Part shown: positions 18,441 through 27,109 of the stretch, one piece after another
How the letters are laid out: each line of letters opens with the position of its first letter
How positions within the stretch are numbered: the first letter of the stretch is position 1
Assembly: GCA_965228125.1 (NCBI GenBank)
Contig: OZ245791.1
Location: 1,984,001-2,048,000 of the forward strand
Origin: GWF2-38-69 sp965228125
GTDB taxonomy: Bacteria; Verrucomicrobiota; Lentisphaeria; Victivallales; GWF2-38-69
Reading direction: 5' to 3'
DNA length: 64,000 nt
Program-made: the position numbers and the translations under genes
Notes under the pieces: model-generated
Told to the model about the DNA's origin: nothing
The model's input: the letters and a program-made list of their open reading frames with translations, nothing else
Database searches by the model: none

Positions 18441-19457
18441 ATGAAAATAACGACTCAATTTAAGAGGCTGATCTTGAAGTATCCATTCAAAACAGCCAGA
18501 AGAGAAGGAAGAAAAGAAGTAGATAATCTTATTGTTTCTATAGAACACGAAGGTTTAAGAGGAATAGGGGAGATATGCCCTACGGAATATTATTACGGTG
18601 AAGATTTTGAGGTTGCGAAAAAGGTAATCTCTGAAGTTGCAAAAACTATTGGCAATGATCCATTTCTGCTTGAAGATATTTTGGACGACGTCCGCTCCAG
18701 ATTTTATTATGCTCCGGCAACGACAGCCGGAATAGATATGGCTCTTTATGATTTGGTGTGCAAACTTTTAAATGTTCCATTATATAAGTATTTGGGATTA
18801 AATCCAATTAAGGCTCCGGTAACAAGTTATACTATAGGAATAGACGAAGTTCCAGTTATGATAAAAAAACTTGAAGAGGCCATAGAATATCCTATTTTAA
18901 AGATAAAAGTTGGAACTCCCAACGATATAGAAATCATTGAGGCTATCAGAAGCAGGACAGACGCAACTATAAGAATTGATGCAAACACAGGCTGGAATGT
19001 CGAGACTGCAATAAAAAACCTCAATATCCTGGCAAAATATGATATTGAATTCGTCGAACAACCCATTCCTCCATCTAATTATCAGGGACTACGAAAGTTA
19101 AAGGAAAACATCCCTATGCCGATAATGGCCGATGAAGATGTGAAAACTTCCGCGGATATTCCTCCGCTGGCGGGTTGTGTGGATTCTATTAATATCAAAC
19201 TCATGAAATGCGGCGGAATCAGGGAGGCTTTGAAAATGATTGCAGTTGCCAGAAGCTATGGAATGAAAATCATGCTTGGATGCATGCTTGAGTCAAGTCT
19301 GGCAAACGCCGCCGCCGCCCATCTATCGCCTCTTGTTGACTACGCAGATTTGGACACTCATCTTTTGTTGTCAGACGATCCATATACAGGGCTAGGTAAC
19401 ATTAGAGGGAAGCAAATCCTTGGCAGTAAACCTGGCCTTGGTATAAGCGAGAGATAG
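18441..19457 (+). CDS. Enolase-superfamily dipeptide epimerase (L-Ala-D/L-Glu epimerase-like)
   Basis: A 338-residue member of the muconate-lactonising/mandelate racemase group. The KxK acid/base motif is in ILKIKVG (about residue 151), metal ligands are in RIDANTGW (about 180), VEQP (about 206) and MADEDV (about 231), and the opposite lysine is in NIKLMKCGGI (about 255). GCMLESSLANAAAAH near 291 is typical of Ala-Glu epimerases, which recycle murein peptides. The exact dipeptide specificity cannot be read by eye. It is 21 bases after the hydrolase gene with a moderate ribosome site, and ends the operon at a hairpin. Confidence 0.85.
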   Translation: MKITTQFKRLILKYPFKTARREGRKEVDNLIVSIEHEGLRGIGEICPTEYYYGEDFEVAKKVISEVAKTIGNDPFLLEDILDDVRSRFYYAPATTAGIDMALYDLVCKLLNVPLYKYLGLNPIKAPVTSYTIGIDEVPVMIKKLEEAIEYPILKIKVGTPNDIEIIEAIRSRTDATIRIDANTGWNVETAIKNLNILAKYDIEFVEQPIPPSNYQGLRKLKENIPMPIMADEDVKTSADIPPLAGCVDSINIKLMKCGGIREALKMIAVARSYGMKIMLGCMLESSLANAAAAHLSPLVDYADLDTHLLLSDDPYTGLGNIRGKQILGSKPGLGISER

Positions 19458-19483
19458 GGAAAACAAGCGCGTAACCCTATCTC
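19451..19483. terminator. Hairpin between the convergent epimerase and GPP34 genes
   Basis: GAGATAGGG (19451-19459) pairs perfectly with CCCTATCTC (19475-19483) across a 15-base loop. The left arm includes the epimerase stop codon. Only short A/T stretches follow, so it may act as a terminator or mRNA 3' stabiliser. Confidence 0.6.
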
Positions 19484-19502
19484 AAGAAAACCATATTTTA
19501 CA

Positions 19503-20162
19503 TCACACAGGGGCGTTGCAGAAAATGCTTGGGGAGAAGTTCCTGATTTCTGTAATCATGCTAACTACTTCTCTGCCTACCTGATCAATTTTTGCCAGAC
19601 TTTGAATGCGCTTTTCAGCTCTTTTGAGTTCTTTAGGGGAGAGAATTGATTCGAACAGATTGGAAGCCTGAATTAAGCTAACAAGCACTGCTTCACGTTG
19701 GTCAGGAAAATCAGACTCGTTGAGGACAATGTGTTTTATTCTCTCTTCTACGTTTCTTATCTCTTTGTCGTTGATTATTGGATATCTTCTAGTGTGAAAA
19801 ACCCAGAAAATCTTTTCATCGACTTTCTTTAAAATCCCTTTTTTAATGAGTTGGTCTAGTACCATATCTTCCGTGGCGCTTGCATTGCTCAAAAGTACTT
19901 TAAGCCAATATGAAACAGGCATTTGTGCTTCATTTTCAGAAATAATTTCCAGAATTGAATCAAGTACTGGTTTACCTGTTGGTTCTTTATTTATGACATA
20001 GAGTTTTTCAGCATCGGTATCGATTTTTTTCAGGAAAGATAATTCGCAAAGAACAGCACCGATCAGAGCGTAACTGAGGGAGACTTGATCAGAATAGTTT
20101 GATATTTTACCTGTAACATCGTCTAAAGCCAATAAATAAATTTCTTCAGCAAAACTTAACAT
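19503..20162 (-). CDS. GPP34 (GOLPH3/Vps74)-family protein
   Basis: A 219-residue protein with the GPP34 layout. It has SFAEEIYLLALDDVTGKI at the start, SLSYALIGAVLCELSFLKKI, a repeated pattern of short strands and helices, LDQLIKKGILKK and the FWVFHTRRYPIIN turn. Eukaryotic members bind phosphatidylinositol 4-phosphate at the Golgi. Bacterial and actinobacterial members have no settled role. Two in-frame ATGs are available. The second (20162-20160) is chosen because AAGGAG lies nine bases before it, while the first ATG abuts the site. It lies alone, convergent with the epimerase and about 280 bases downstream of the Ehr-like operon. Confidence 0.8.
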   Translation of the reverse strand: MLSFAEEIYLLALDDVTGKISNYSDQVSLSYALIGAVLCELSFLKKIDTDAEKLYVINKEPTGKPVLDSILEIISENEAQMPVSYWLKVLLSNASATEDMVLDQLIKKGILKKVDEKIFWVFHTRRYPIINDKEIRNVEERIKHIVLNESDFPDQREAVLVSLIQASNLFESILSPKELKRAEKRIQSLAKIDQVGREVVSMITEIRNFSPSIFCNAPV

Positions 20163-20442
20163 AAATATCATCTCCTTAATTATTATAAAATAGTAAGTTT
20201 ATTCTTACCTATTGTATAAAATACTTTAATCTGATATTTTTTATTGTCCAATGCAGATATAGAAGAAGTATTGAATCGGCGAATGAGGTTTAGTAGTTGA
20301 AATTAAGTCAGCCTCTACCATTATTTAGTGTCGACTAGTGTACAAGAATTACGATCTTTATCTATCAATATGTTACACTAATGCATTGCTGAAGTTGGTA
20401 AAAACATCAACTCAAATCAGGAATTCTGGTTAATATATTATC

Positions 20443-22017
20443 CTATAAGTCGTTGCCTGAATATGAAAGGTTAAAACTCTTGTTTATAAGGGGAAAGTCA
20501 GGGATGATATCCTCTTTTACAGAGTGTTCCATCACAGTCCAATTTATAAACGAAGGATCGCGCACATCTACTCTTGTCACTTGCCCATTTGAGTCTGTAG
20601 CAACGAAATAGACAATATCTCCCCGCCACCCCTCAGCTATGCCAATGGCGCAACTATTCTTTTTTAGAGTGGCTTTCTTCTTGTTTAGCAGGTCATTATC
20701 AGCAGGAATTCCCGTTAGAGCCTGTTCTAAAATAAACATAGATGTGTGAACCTCTTTTATACGGACAGTCCATCGTGACTGCACATCGCCGTTTTTCTCT
20801 AAAGCTATTCCAAATTCTATGTTGTCGTATGCCGCATAAGGATAATCATGCCTCGCATCGTGCTCAATGCCGACAGCTCTGGCTGGCACTCCTACAACTC
20901 CATGATCTATTGCAATTTGTTTATCCAGTTTACCTGTACCTGAAAGGCGGTTTAGAAGAGAACTGCTACTCTGGGAAACTTTAATGACTTCATTAAAATC
21001 GCTGACTATTTTTTTAAGCGCTTTCAATAATTCTCTGCATATTTCAAAAGAGATATCTTTTGTTACACCTCCGATAACATTTACTCCACGCAGAAAGCGG
21101 CTTCCTGTAAGGCGATCATTCCACTGAATAACAACTTCCCGCAAACGGGCGCAATTGCTGCCGCCGAAACTGTATCCAGTATCAAGCATAATAAAGCCAA
21201 TGTCGTTTAAGTGGTTCGCCAGCCTTTCTAACTCGGAGAAAATAACTCTTAAATACTTTGAGCGTTCAGGAACTTCAATGCCGGACAAACTTTCTATCGC
21301 CTGGCAAAAGGCCAGGGAATGGGTAAAGGAGGTATCGCCGGAGACTCTTTCGGATAAGCGCACTTTATCGTGCATTGGCAGAACTTCGAAAAGTTTTTCA
21401 ATTCCCTTGTGCTTGTATCCGAGTTTTGGTTTAAGAAGGATGATTTTCTCTCCTGCTACGCTAAAGCGGAAATGTCCCGGCTCAATTATACCAGCATGGA
21501 CAGGCCCGACTGGGATTTCATAGATACCTTCTCCTTCGACTTCCTCAAATTTATAGTTTCCTTGCACAATTTCTGGTCTGGTTTGATAATCGAAGTCTTT
21601 TCTTAGCGGGAAAACTTTGTCAGGCCAGTTTTCGTGAAGAAGTATTTTCTTTAAGACAGGGTGCCCTATCGGTACCAAACCGAAAAGCGAATAAATTTTT
21701 CTTTCATATCCAGAGGCTTCATGAATGTCTTTGGTGATTGACGGAAATTCCTCCTTGCCATTTAAATCTAGAAAAGGAATAAGAAAAACATTTATTTTTG
21801 GTATTCCAAAGATATATAAAATCCTATAATTTCCCCCATCGTTTCTGTCGTCCGCGGCCGTTATTGTCTTTAGCTGAAGTTTATGTGTAACATAGAGACT
21901 GTGGCAAACTTGTGCAATGTCTGAGGCATTAACTTTATAGCAAACAGCATTACCTTCTATTTTAACTTCGCTGCCGGAGGGCACATATTTTTTTATAACA
22001 GTATCATTTTTCATCAT
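20443..22017 (-). CDS. Ehr-type catalytic-subunit homologue lacking [NiFe] ligands (HyfG/HycE/NuoCD-like)
   Basis: A 524-residue fusion. Residues about 50-155 are a NuoC/30-kDa domain (PFLDLNGKEEFPSITK; HEASGYERKIYSLFGL). Residues about 165-524 are a NuoD/HycE domain (GPVHAGIIEPGHFRF; GYKHKGIEKLFE). Where group 4 hydrogenases have RVCGIC, this protein reads RVSGDT. Where they have DPCYSC near the C-terminus, it reads NLSYSGND. All four Ni-Fe cysteine ligands are therefore missing, as described for energy-converting hydrogenase-related (Ehr) complexes. It cannot be an ordinary hydrogenase. It is the last gene of the six-gene operon, four bases after the HyfF-like gene. Confidence 0.9.
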   Translation of the reverse strand: MMKNDTVIKKYVPSGSEVKIEGNAVCYKVNASDIAQVCHSLYVTHKLQLKTITAADDRNDGGNYRILYIFGIPKINVFLIPFLDLNGKEEFPSITKDIHEASGYERKIYSLFGLVPIGHPVLKKILLHENWPDKVFPLRKDFDYQTRPEIVQGNYKFEEVEGEGIYEIPVGPVHAGIIEPGHFRFSVAGEKIILLKPKLGYKHKGIEKLFEVLPMHDKVRLSERVSGDTSFTHSLAFCQAIESLSGIEVPERSKYLRVIFSELERLANHLNDIGFIMLDTGYSFGGSNCARLREVVIQWNDRLTGSRFLRGVNVIGGVTKDISFEICRELLKALKKIVSDFNEVIKVSQSSSSLLNRLSGTGKLDKQIAIDHGVVGVPARAVGIEHDARHDYPYAAYDNIEFGIALEKNGDVQSRWTVRIKEVHTSMFILEQALTGIPADNDLLNKKKATLKKNSCAIGIAEGWRGDIVYFVATDSNGQVTRVDVRDPSFINWTVMEHSVKEDIIPDFPLINKSFNLSYSGNDL

Positions 22018-22021
22018 ATTA

Positions 22022-23467
22022 TCATTTTATTGTGACAGACTCCAATAAATATTGTAGGCTTGAGGGGATAAAAAAACTCAGGATTATTAGCAGTGCAATT
22101 AAAATTACAGGAGGGAATACTGTCCAAAAGCTTGTCTCGCCTTTCGGGATATCCTTTATTGGTTCTCCGAAAACCATCATCACTATATGCTTAATTATGG
22201 CTGCAAACACAAGTACCAGTGAAAATAGCGCAAGGACTGTTATAATCGGGTGCGAGCCGATTCCTGCATAAAGTATTGTGAATTCAGTTATAAAAATTCC
22301 AAAGGGCGGCACCCCGGTTATCGCTAAAAAACCAATAAAAAATAATACAGCCGTGACCGGTATTTTTTGTATCATTCCTCTTACTTCAGCTATTTTTGTG
22401 GAACCGTATAGGATAAAAACATTCCCGGACAAGAGGAAGAGGGCTGATTTGGTCAGAGAGTGGTAAACCATGTGCAGCAAGGCCGCGAAGGAACCAAGGC
22501 CGCCAAATCCGAATCCCAGCGATATAATGCCCATATGTTCCACACTGCTGTAAGCTAGTAGCCTTTTATAATTCTTTTGTATAAAAATAATAAAAGCCGC
22601 TACGACAATGGATAGTATCCCAAAGAATATAAGAAGTTTTTGAGAAAAGGACGGGCCTATGGCTATATCCGTAACAGCTTTGAACCGCAGCACAGCAAAG
22701 AACGCTACATTGAGAAGAACTCCCGAGAGTAAACTGCTGATGGGAGCAGGAGCTTTACTGTGAGCGTCAGGAAGCCAGGGATGCATAGGGACTAGCCCTA
22801 CTTTTGTGCCATAACCAATAAGTACAAAAACAAATGCGATTTTTGCTATGAACGGATCAAAGGAAGAAGCATTTTTTAACAACGAGTGCCAGGTTAGAAA
22901 ATCTTTCAGACCTCCGTGTACAGACGGATACAAAAAAAGCAAAGTGCCGAAAAACCCAAGCAATACTCCAATAGAATTTATAATCAGATATTTCCAGGCC
23001 GCTTCTATTCCAGAAGGTTTGTTATAAAAGCTAACAAGAAATGCCGTGGAAAGTGTCGTGGCTTCAATGGCTATCCACATGAGAATGGGGCTTGTAGTCA
23101 TTATGGCGAAAAACATGGCAAAAATGAACATGTGCAAAAGGATAAAATACTGGTGGGCTTTGTCGAATCCGATAACTTTTTTCTCAACTTCACTTTTGAT
23201 GTAACCTATTGAATACAAGGTAGCCATACTGCCGACGAGAGATAATATTATCATTAATACAGTGCCTAAAGAGTCTATGGAAAAATAATTTAAAGCACCG
23301 TAAATTTTGCCGTTTAAGACCCCTATGACTATTGTTAGAGCCGTTGATATTTCCAGTACAGAAGCCAGAACGGCAATACAGTTTAACCCCCGCATGTTTT
23401 TTTTGACGCAATAAGACGCAAGTGAAGCTAAGAACGGTATTGCAATAATAAGTATTAATAAAGTCAT
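22022..23467 (-). CDS. Antiporter-like membrane subunit (HyfF/NuoN-like)
   Basis: A 481-residue polytopic protein of the Mrp-antiporter/NuoL-M-N family, with about 14 hydrophobic segments. Typical features are MWIAIEATTLSTAFLVSFYN, with the family glutamate in the helix near residue 130, GYGTKVGLVPMHPWLPDAHSKAPAPISSLL with the conserved lysine near 220, and KNYKRLLAYSSVEHMGIISLGFG near 305. These residues line the proton or sodium path in complex I and in group 4 hydrogenases. It lies four bases from each neighbour in the operon. Confidence 0.9.
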   Translation of the reverse strand: MTLLILIIAIPFLASLASYCVKKNMRGLNCIAVLASVLEISTALTIVIGVLNGKIYGALNYFSIDSLGTVLMIILSLVGSMATLYSIGYIKSEVEKKVIGFDKAHQYFILLHMFIFAMFFAIMTTSPILMWIAIEATTLSTAFLVSFYNKPSGIEAAWKYLIINSIGVLLGFFGTLLFLYPSVHGGLKDFLTWHSLLKNASSFDPFIAKIAFVFVLIGYGTKVGLVPMHPWLPDAHSKAPAPISSLLSGVLLNVAFFAVLRFKAVTDIAIGPSFSQKLLIFFGILSIVVAAFIIFIQKNYKRLLAYSSVEHMGIISLGFGFGGLGSFAALLHMVYHSLTKSALFLLSGNVFILYGSTKIAEVRGMIQKIPVTAVLFFIGFLAITGVPPFGIFITEFTILYAGIGSHPIITVLALFSLVLVFAAIIKHIVMMVFGEPIKDIPKGETSFWTVFPPVILIALLIILSFFIPSSLQYLLESVTIK

Positions 23468-23471
23468 AGGA

Positions 23472-24131
23472 TTATTCTTCTTTCAGGTTTTTCATCTCGC
23501 TTACATTAAGCGTGCCGAAATGGTTATATATCATTGACGCAAAGACAGATGCTATTATGATCCAGATAAAGATAATAAAAAGTATTCCCACCTGAGCTCC
23601 CGCCGTGGCCTCAAGCCCGGTAATGTACGCGAAAGAAACAATAGCGTTTTCCAGTGATAAAATGCCCACCATTTGAGACAACGCTCCTTTACGGTTAACA
23701 GTCAGGAAAAGGGAAATAAAAATCATAGACATAGAAATTAGCAGCGTGTTTCCGTTGGAAGGCGAAAGAATAGTTAAAGGTCTGAAAAAATGAGAATGGG
23801 CAAAAGCTGTCAACAATGCCAGAATTATGAAAGTCATAGGGCTGTTCAGATAAGTGCTGACGGAAAATTGAAGTCTATGAAGCTTGATAAGCCTGAAAAA
23901 GAAATAAGGAGCTATTATGACTTTGACGAAAAAAGTCATTACCGCTACAAGCATAAGGAAAAATGAACCTTCTTTAATGGACGAGTCGAATAAAACTCCG
24001 GCAATAATCAATGATTGCAGGGCGTAAAGAAAAACCACGGTAAAATTTTTTCTGGTCAGATGCATTAGCACCACTGATATGAAAAGAATAGTTTCAAGAA
24101 AAAATAGGAATTGTGGAGATAGAGAGTTCAT
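23472..24131 (-). CDS. HyfE/NuoK-like membrane subunit
   Basis: A 219-residue protein with about seven hydrophobic helices, matching the long HyfE type rather than the 100-residue NuoK. The NuoK-like core is at about 120-190, with SQMVGILSLENAIVSFAYITG, where the conserved glutamate lies after SL. The hydrophobic GAQVGILFIIFIWIIIASVF follows. It sits six bases after the HyfC-like gene. Its role is inferred from family and operon context: a membrane part of the ion-translocating arm. Confidence 0.85.
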   Translation of the reverse strand: MNSLSPQFLFFLETILFISVVLMHLTRKNFTVVFLYALQSLIIAGVLFDSSIKEGSFFLMLVAVMTFFVKVIIAPYFFFRLIKLHRLQFSVSTYLNSPMTFIILALLTAFAHSHFFRPLTILSPSNGNTLLISMSMIFISLFLTVNRKGALSQMVGILSLENAIVSFAYITGLEATAGAQVGILFIIFIWIIIASVFASMIYNHFGTLNVSEMKNLKEE

Positions 24132-24137
24132 AGCTTT

Positions 24138-25064
24138 TTAAAGAATTAAACTTATGGCGATAATACTTAAAATAAATGAAGTGAAGAGTAAATCCGGAAG
24201 TCTGAAAAATCTGTATTTGGCGATGCTGGATTCCAGAATGGCAATGAATATGCTTAGTATGAGAGTTTTTACAAGGAATAACAACAAAGCAATGGAGATA
24301 TCCATTAAACTGTTAGTTGATGACATTCCCCAAGGGAAGAACAAGTTTGACCCCAACGCCAAGAAGATAAGGAATTTATTAGCTGAGGCCCACTCGATCA
24401 GAGCCAATCTTTTTCCTGAGTATTCCAGAACCATCGCTTCGTGAATCATTGTAAGCTCTAGGTGAGTGGCAGGATTATCAAATGGGAAGCGGCCTGTTTC
24501 GGCAAGCATGGTAATAATAAACGCGCCAAACGCAAGTATTATCGGGGCAAAAGAAAAAAATGATAATGAAGAAATAGTACTGGAAATGACAAGCAGATTT
24601 GTGGAATGAGCCGCGAATGCCAAAGCGAGCATTGAGAACATCAATCCGCCTTCTGTCAAGGCAGCCACGGTCATTTCGCGACTGGATCCAAATCCCCCAA
24701 AAGCGCTCCCTATGTCCATGCCTGCTAAAGCAAGGAAAAAAGTGCCAAGCGCAATCAGATAGATTATCACAAGCAGGTCACTTAATGAATTGGCAGTAAA
24801 AACCGTAGTAAAAAGCGGAATGCTTGCGCCTAAAATAATAGTGACTGAGAAAATAAGATACGGGGCGAATTTAAAGATCCATGAAGCATCTTCGCTTATT
24901 ACTTCATCCTTATGAAATAATTTCCATAGGTCTCTGTACATTTGAATAACGCTCTCTCCTGTTCTGTTCTGGAATTTTGCCTTAATTTTTCTGACAATTC
25001 CGATAAAAAGAGGCGATAGGATTGGAATCAGAGTTATTTGAATTATCCAGTTAACGGTTGACAT
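24138..25064 (-). CDS. HyfC/NuoH-like membrane subunit
   Basis: A 308-residue protein of the NuoH/HyfC family, which in complex I connects the soluble arm to the membrane arm. The RTGESVIQMYRDLWKLFHKD loop near residues 34-53 corresponds to the R.GP..LQPY.DL.KL signature, with the usual Gly-Pro altered. MDIGSAFGGFGSSREM near 115 and ETGRFPFDNPATHLELTMIHEAM near 190 carry the conserved acidic residues at the quinone or ion entry. Eight hydrophobic segments are visible. Confidence 0.88.
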   Translation of the reverse strand: MSTVNWIIQITLIPILSPLFIGIVRKIKAKFQNRTGESVIQMYRDLWKLFHKDEVISEDASWIFKFAPYLIFSVTIILGASIPLFTTVFTANSLSDLLVIIYLIALGTFFLALAGMDIGSAFGGFGSSREMTVAALTEGGLMFSMLALAFAAHSTNLLVISSTISSLSFFSFAPIILAFGAFIITMLAETGRFPFDNPATHLELTMIHEAMVLEYSGKRLALIEWASANKFLIFLALGSNLFFPWGMSSTNSLMDISIALLLFLVKTLILSIFIAILESSIAKYRFFRLPDLLFTSFILSIIAISLIL

Positions 25065-25072
25065 ATTTCTTC

Positions 25073-27109
25073 CTAGAGGGTTGCTATTAACAACATGGCT
25101 ATAAGTGTTACAAGAATATATAAAATATACATATTAATGTTTCCGCTTTGAATTCTTTTGACATATTCAGAAGCTTTTACCGTCAGGAGAGTCAAAGGCA
25201 GGTAAAAATAACCTCTATAAACATCTTTAGTGCCCAATTTAACTCTTTCTGTTTTTGGGAAATAACGCATATTTGCGTCCTGATACTCGATGCTGACTTG
25301 TTTGGTCGGTTTTAGCACTCCTCGGAAAATAGCAATAATGGAATTGGCAAAACCTGTGGCTGTTATTTCCATTCTAGGAGTCAGCGTGGTTCCGCAGTCC
25401 CATGTACAACCGATCTTAATTTTTCTGTTAATGGTAACCAGAAACACAATAACAAAAACAGAAATGGTAGTCAGCACAAGGGCAACCAGAATAAGAGGCA
25501 TTGAAATAGAAGCAAAATTATCCAAAAGCCCCACTTTGAGTGGAGTTGAATAAAATGCTGGTTTGGAAGAATTAAAAATACTCAGATCAGTTGCGACATT
25601 TGTTAAAATATTTGTTACAGTGCCAGAAGCAACTCCGATAATCAAAGTAAGAGACGCAAGGACAAACATGCTAATTCTAAGCGTAAGCCCCGACTCCTTA
25701 ACATGGCACACTCTGCTACTTCTAGGTCTTGCTAAAAATGTCGCTCCTAAAACTTTAACAAAACACATTGCTGCTAGCCCGCCTGTAAATGCCAGAGATC
25801 CGGCAGCTATAAAAAAAGCCCAGCGAACAGAAATATTCGACATCATTATGCCTTTAAAGAGCGACTGAAAAGTCATCCATTCGCTAAAAAAGCCATTGAA
25901 GGGAGGCAGAGCAGAAATCGCCATGGAGCCGATCAAAAAGAATAGAGCTGTCTGGGGCATGTATTTTATCAAACCTCCGTATTCCTCCATATTCCTGGTG
26001 TGCATTTTTTCAATGACAGAACCGGCACCCAAAAATAGTAATGCTTTAAATATCGCATGATTGAGCGTATGGAAAAGAGCTGCTGTAAGCCCGAGTATAG
26101 CCAGAGATTTCATATTCAACGACCAGAACACAAGGGAGCTTCCCAGCCCCATCAGAATGATTCCTATATTTTCGATGCTGTGATACGCCAATAACCTTTT
26201 TATATCGTGTTCGGTAAGAGCATACAAAACTCCCAGGAGCGAAGATATCGCACCGAGTATTAAAACTACCGTTCCCCACCAGAGCGGAGCAGTCGGCATT
26301 AGATCCATAAATACTCTGATTAGCATATATATCCCGGTTTTTATCATTACTCCTGACATCAGGGCAGAAACATGCGAAGGGGCCGCAGGATGAGCGCTTG
26401 GCAGCCAGATATGAAAAGGAATAATGCCCCCTTTGGTTCCAAAACCGATTAAAGCCAGAATAAAAACCGTATTTTTTATAAATGGATTAACAAGCCCGAT
26501 ATTCTCTTTAATGACAGTGAAATCCAGAGAACCAGTGGCGCTGTATAACAGCAAAAAAGCCAGCGTGATAAATGCTGTTCCTATGTGAGTCATAATAAAA
26601 TAGAGCGAACCCGCTTCTACATTTTCCTTTTCCCTGTTTTCAAAAACTACCAGAAAATATGAAGCCAGCGACATTATCTCCCAAACAATAAGAAAGAAAA
26701 GAACATTGTTAGCGCTGACCACGAGAATCATTCCAGCTAAAAAAATGTTATAAAAAAATCCTAGCGCGGCAATGTCGTATTTTTTGTAATAATGCTTTAT
26801 GTATCCCAGTGCGTAAATGGAGGAAAGCAGAGCGATAAGCGATATGGTAAAAATAAAAAAAGCCGAGAGTTTATCTATATTGAAAGACAATGACAGAAGG
26901 GGCAATGATGAGCAAATGCTAAAAGAAAATACAGAGCCCAAAATGAGTACCATGGACGAAGAGACCAATCCGGCAACGGAACCCAAAATCGCAAAGGAAT
27001 TTCCCCAAAGATTTGCAAGGTGGTCGTTCTTCCTGAAAGCCAGAGATCCTGCGGCTCCGACAATCCACAGGAAAAGCGCTTCAATAAAGATATTTGAGGA
27101 TATAGGCAT
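25073..27109 (-). CDS. Antiporter-like membrane subunit (HyfB/NuoL-like)
   Basis: A 678-residue member of the HyfB/HycC family. The core antiporter motifs are present: IVWEIMSLASYFLVVFE near residue 142 with the key glutamate, GFGTKGGIIPFHIWLPSAHPAAPSHVSALM near 222 with the lysine, and LLAYHSIENIGIILMGLG near 312. The C-terminal extension has the HyfB-type segment IGCTWDCGTTLTPRMEITATGFANSI near 573, which distinguishes it from NuoL. Its start follows the small-subunit stop directly, so translation is coupled. Confidence 0.9.
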   Translation of the reverse strand: MPISSNIFIEALFLWIVGAAGSLAFRKNDHLANLWGNSFAILGSVAGLVSSSMVLILGSVFSFSICSSLPLLSLSFNIDKLSAFFIFTISLIALLSSIYALGYIKHYYKKYDIAALGFFYNIFLAGMILVVSANNVLFFLIVWEIMSLASYFLVVFENREKENVEAGSLYFIMTHIGTAFITLAFLLLYSATGSLDFTVIKENIGLVNPFIKNTVFILALIGFGTKGGIIPFHIWLPSAHPAAPSHVSALMSGVMIKTGIYMLIRVFMDLMPTAPLWWGTVVLILGAISSLLGVLYALTEHDIKRLLAYHSIENIGIILMGLGSSLVFWSLNMKSLAILGLTAALFHTLNHAIFKALLFLGAGSVIEKMHTRNMEEYGGLIKYMPQTALFFLIGSMAISALPPFNGFFSEWMTFQSLFKGIMMSNISVRWAFFIAAGSLAFTGGLAAMCFVKVLGATFLARPRSSRVCHVKESGLTLRISMFVLASLTLIIGVASGTVTNILTNVATDLSIFNSSKPAFYSTPLKVGLLDNFASISMPLILVALVLTTISVFVIVFLVTINRKIKIGCTWDCGTTLTPRMEITATGFANSIIAIFRGVLKPTKQVSIEYQDANMRYFPKTERVKLGTKDVYRGYFYLPLTLLTVKASEYVKRIQSGNINMYILYILVTLIAMLLIATL

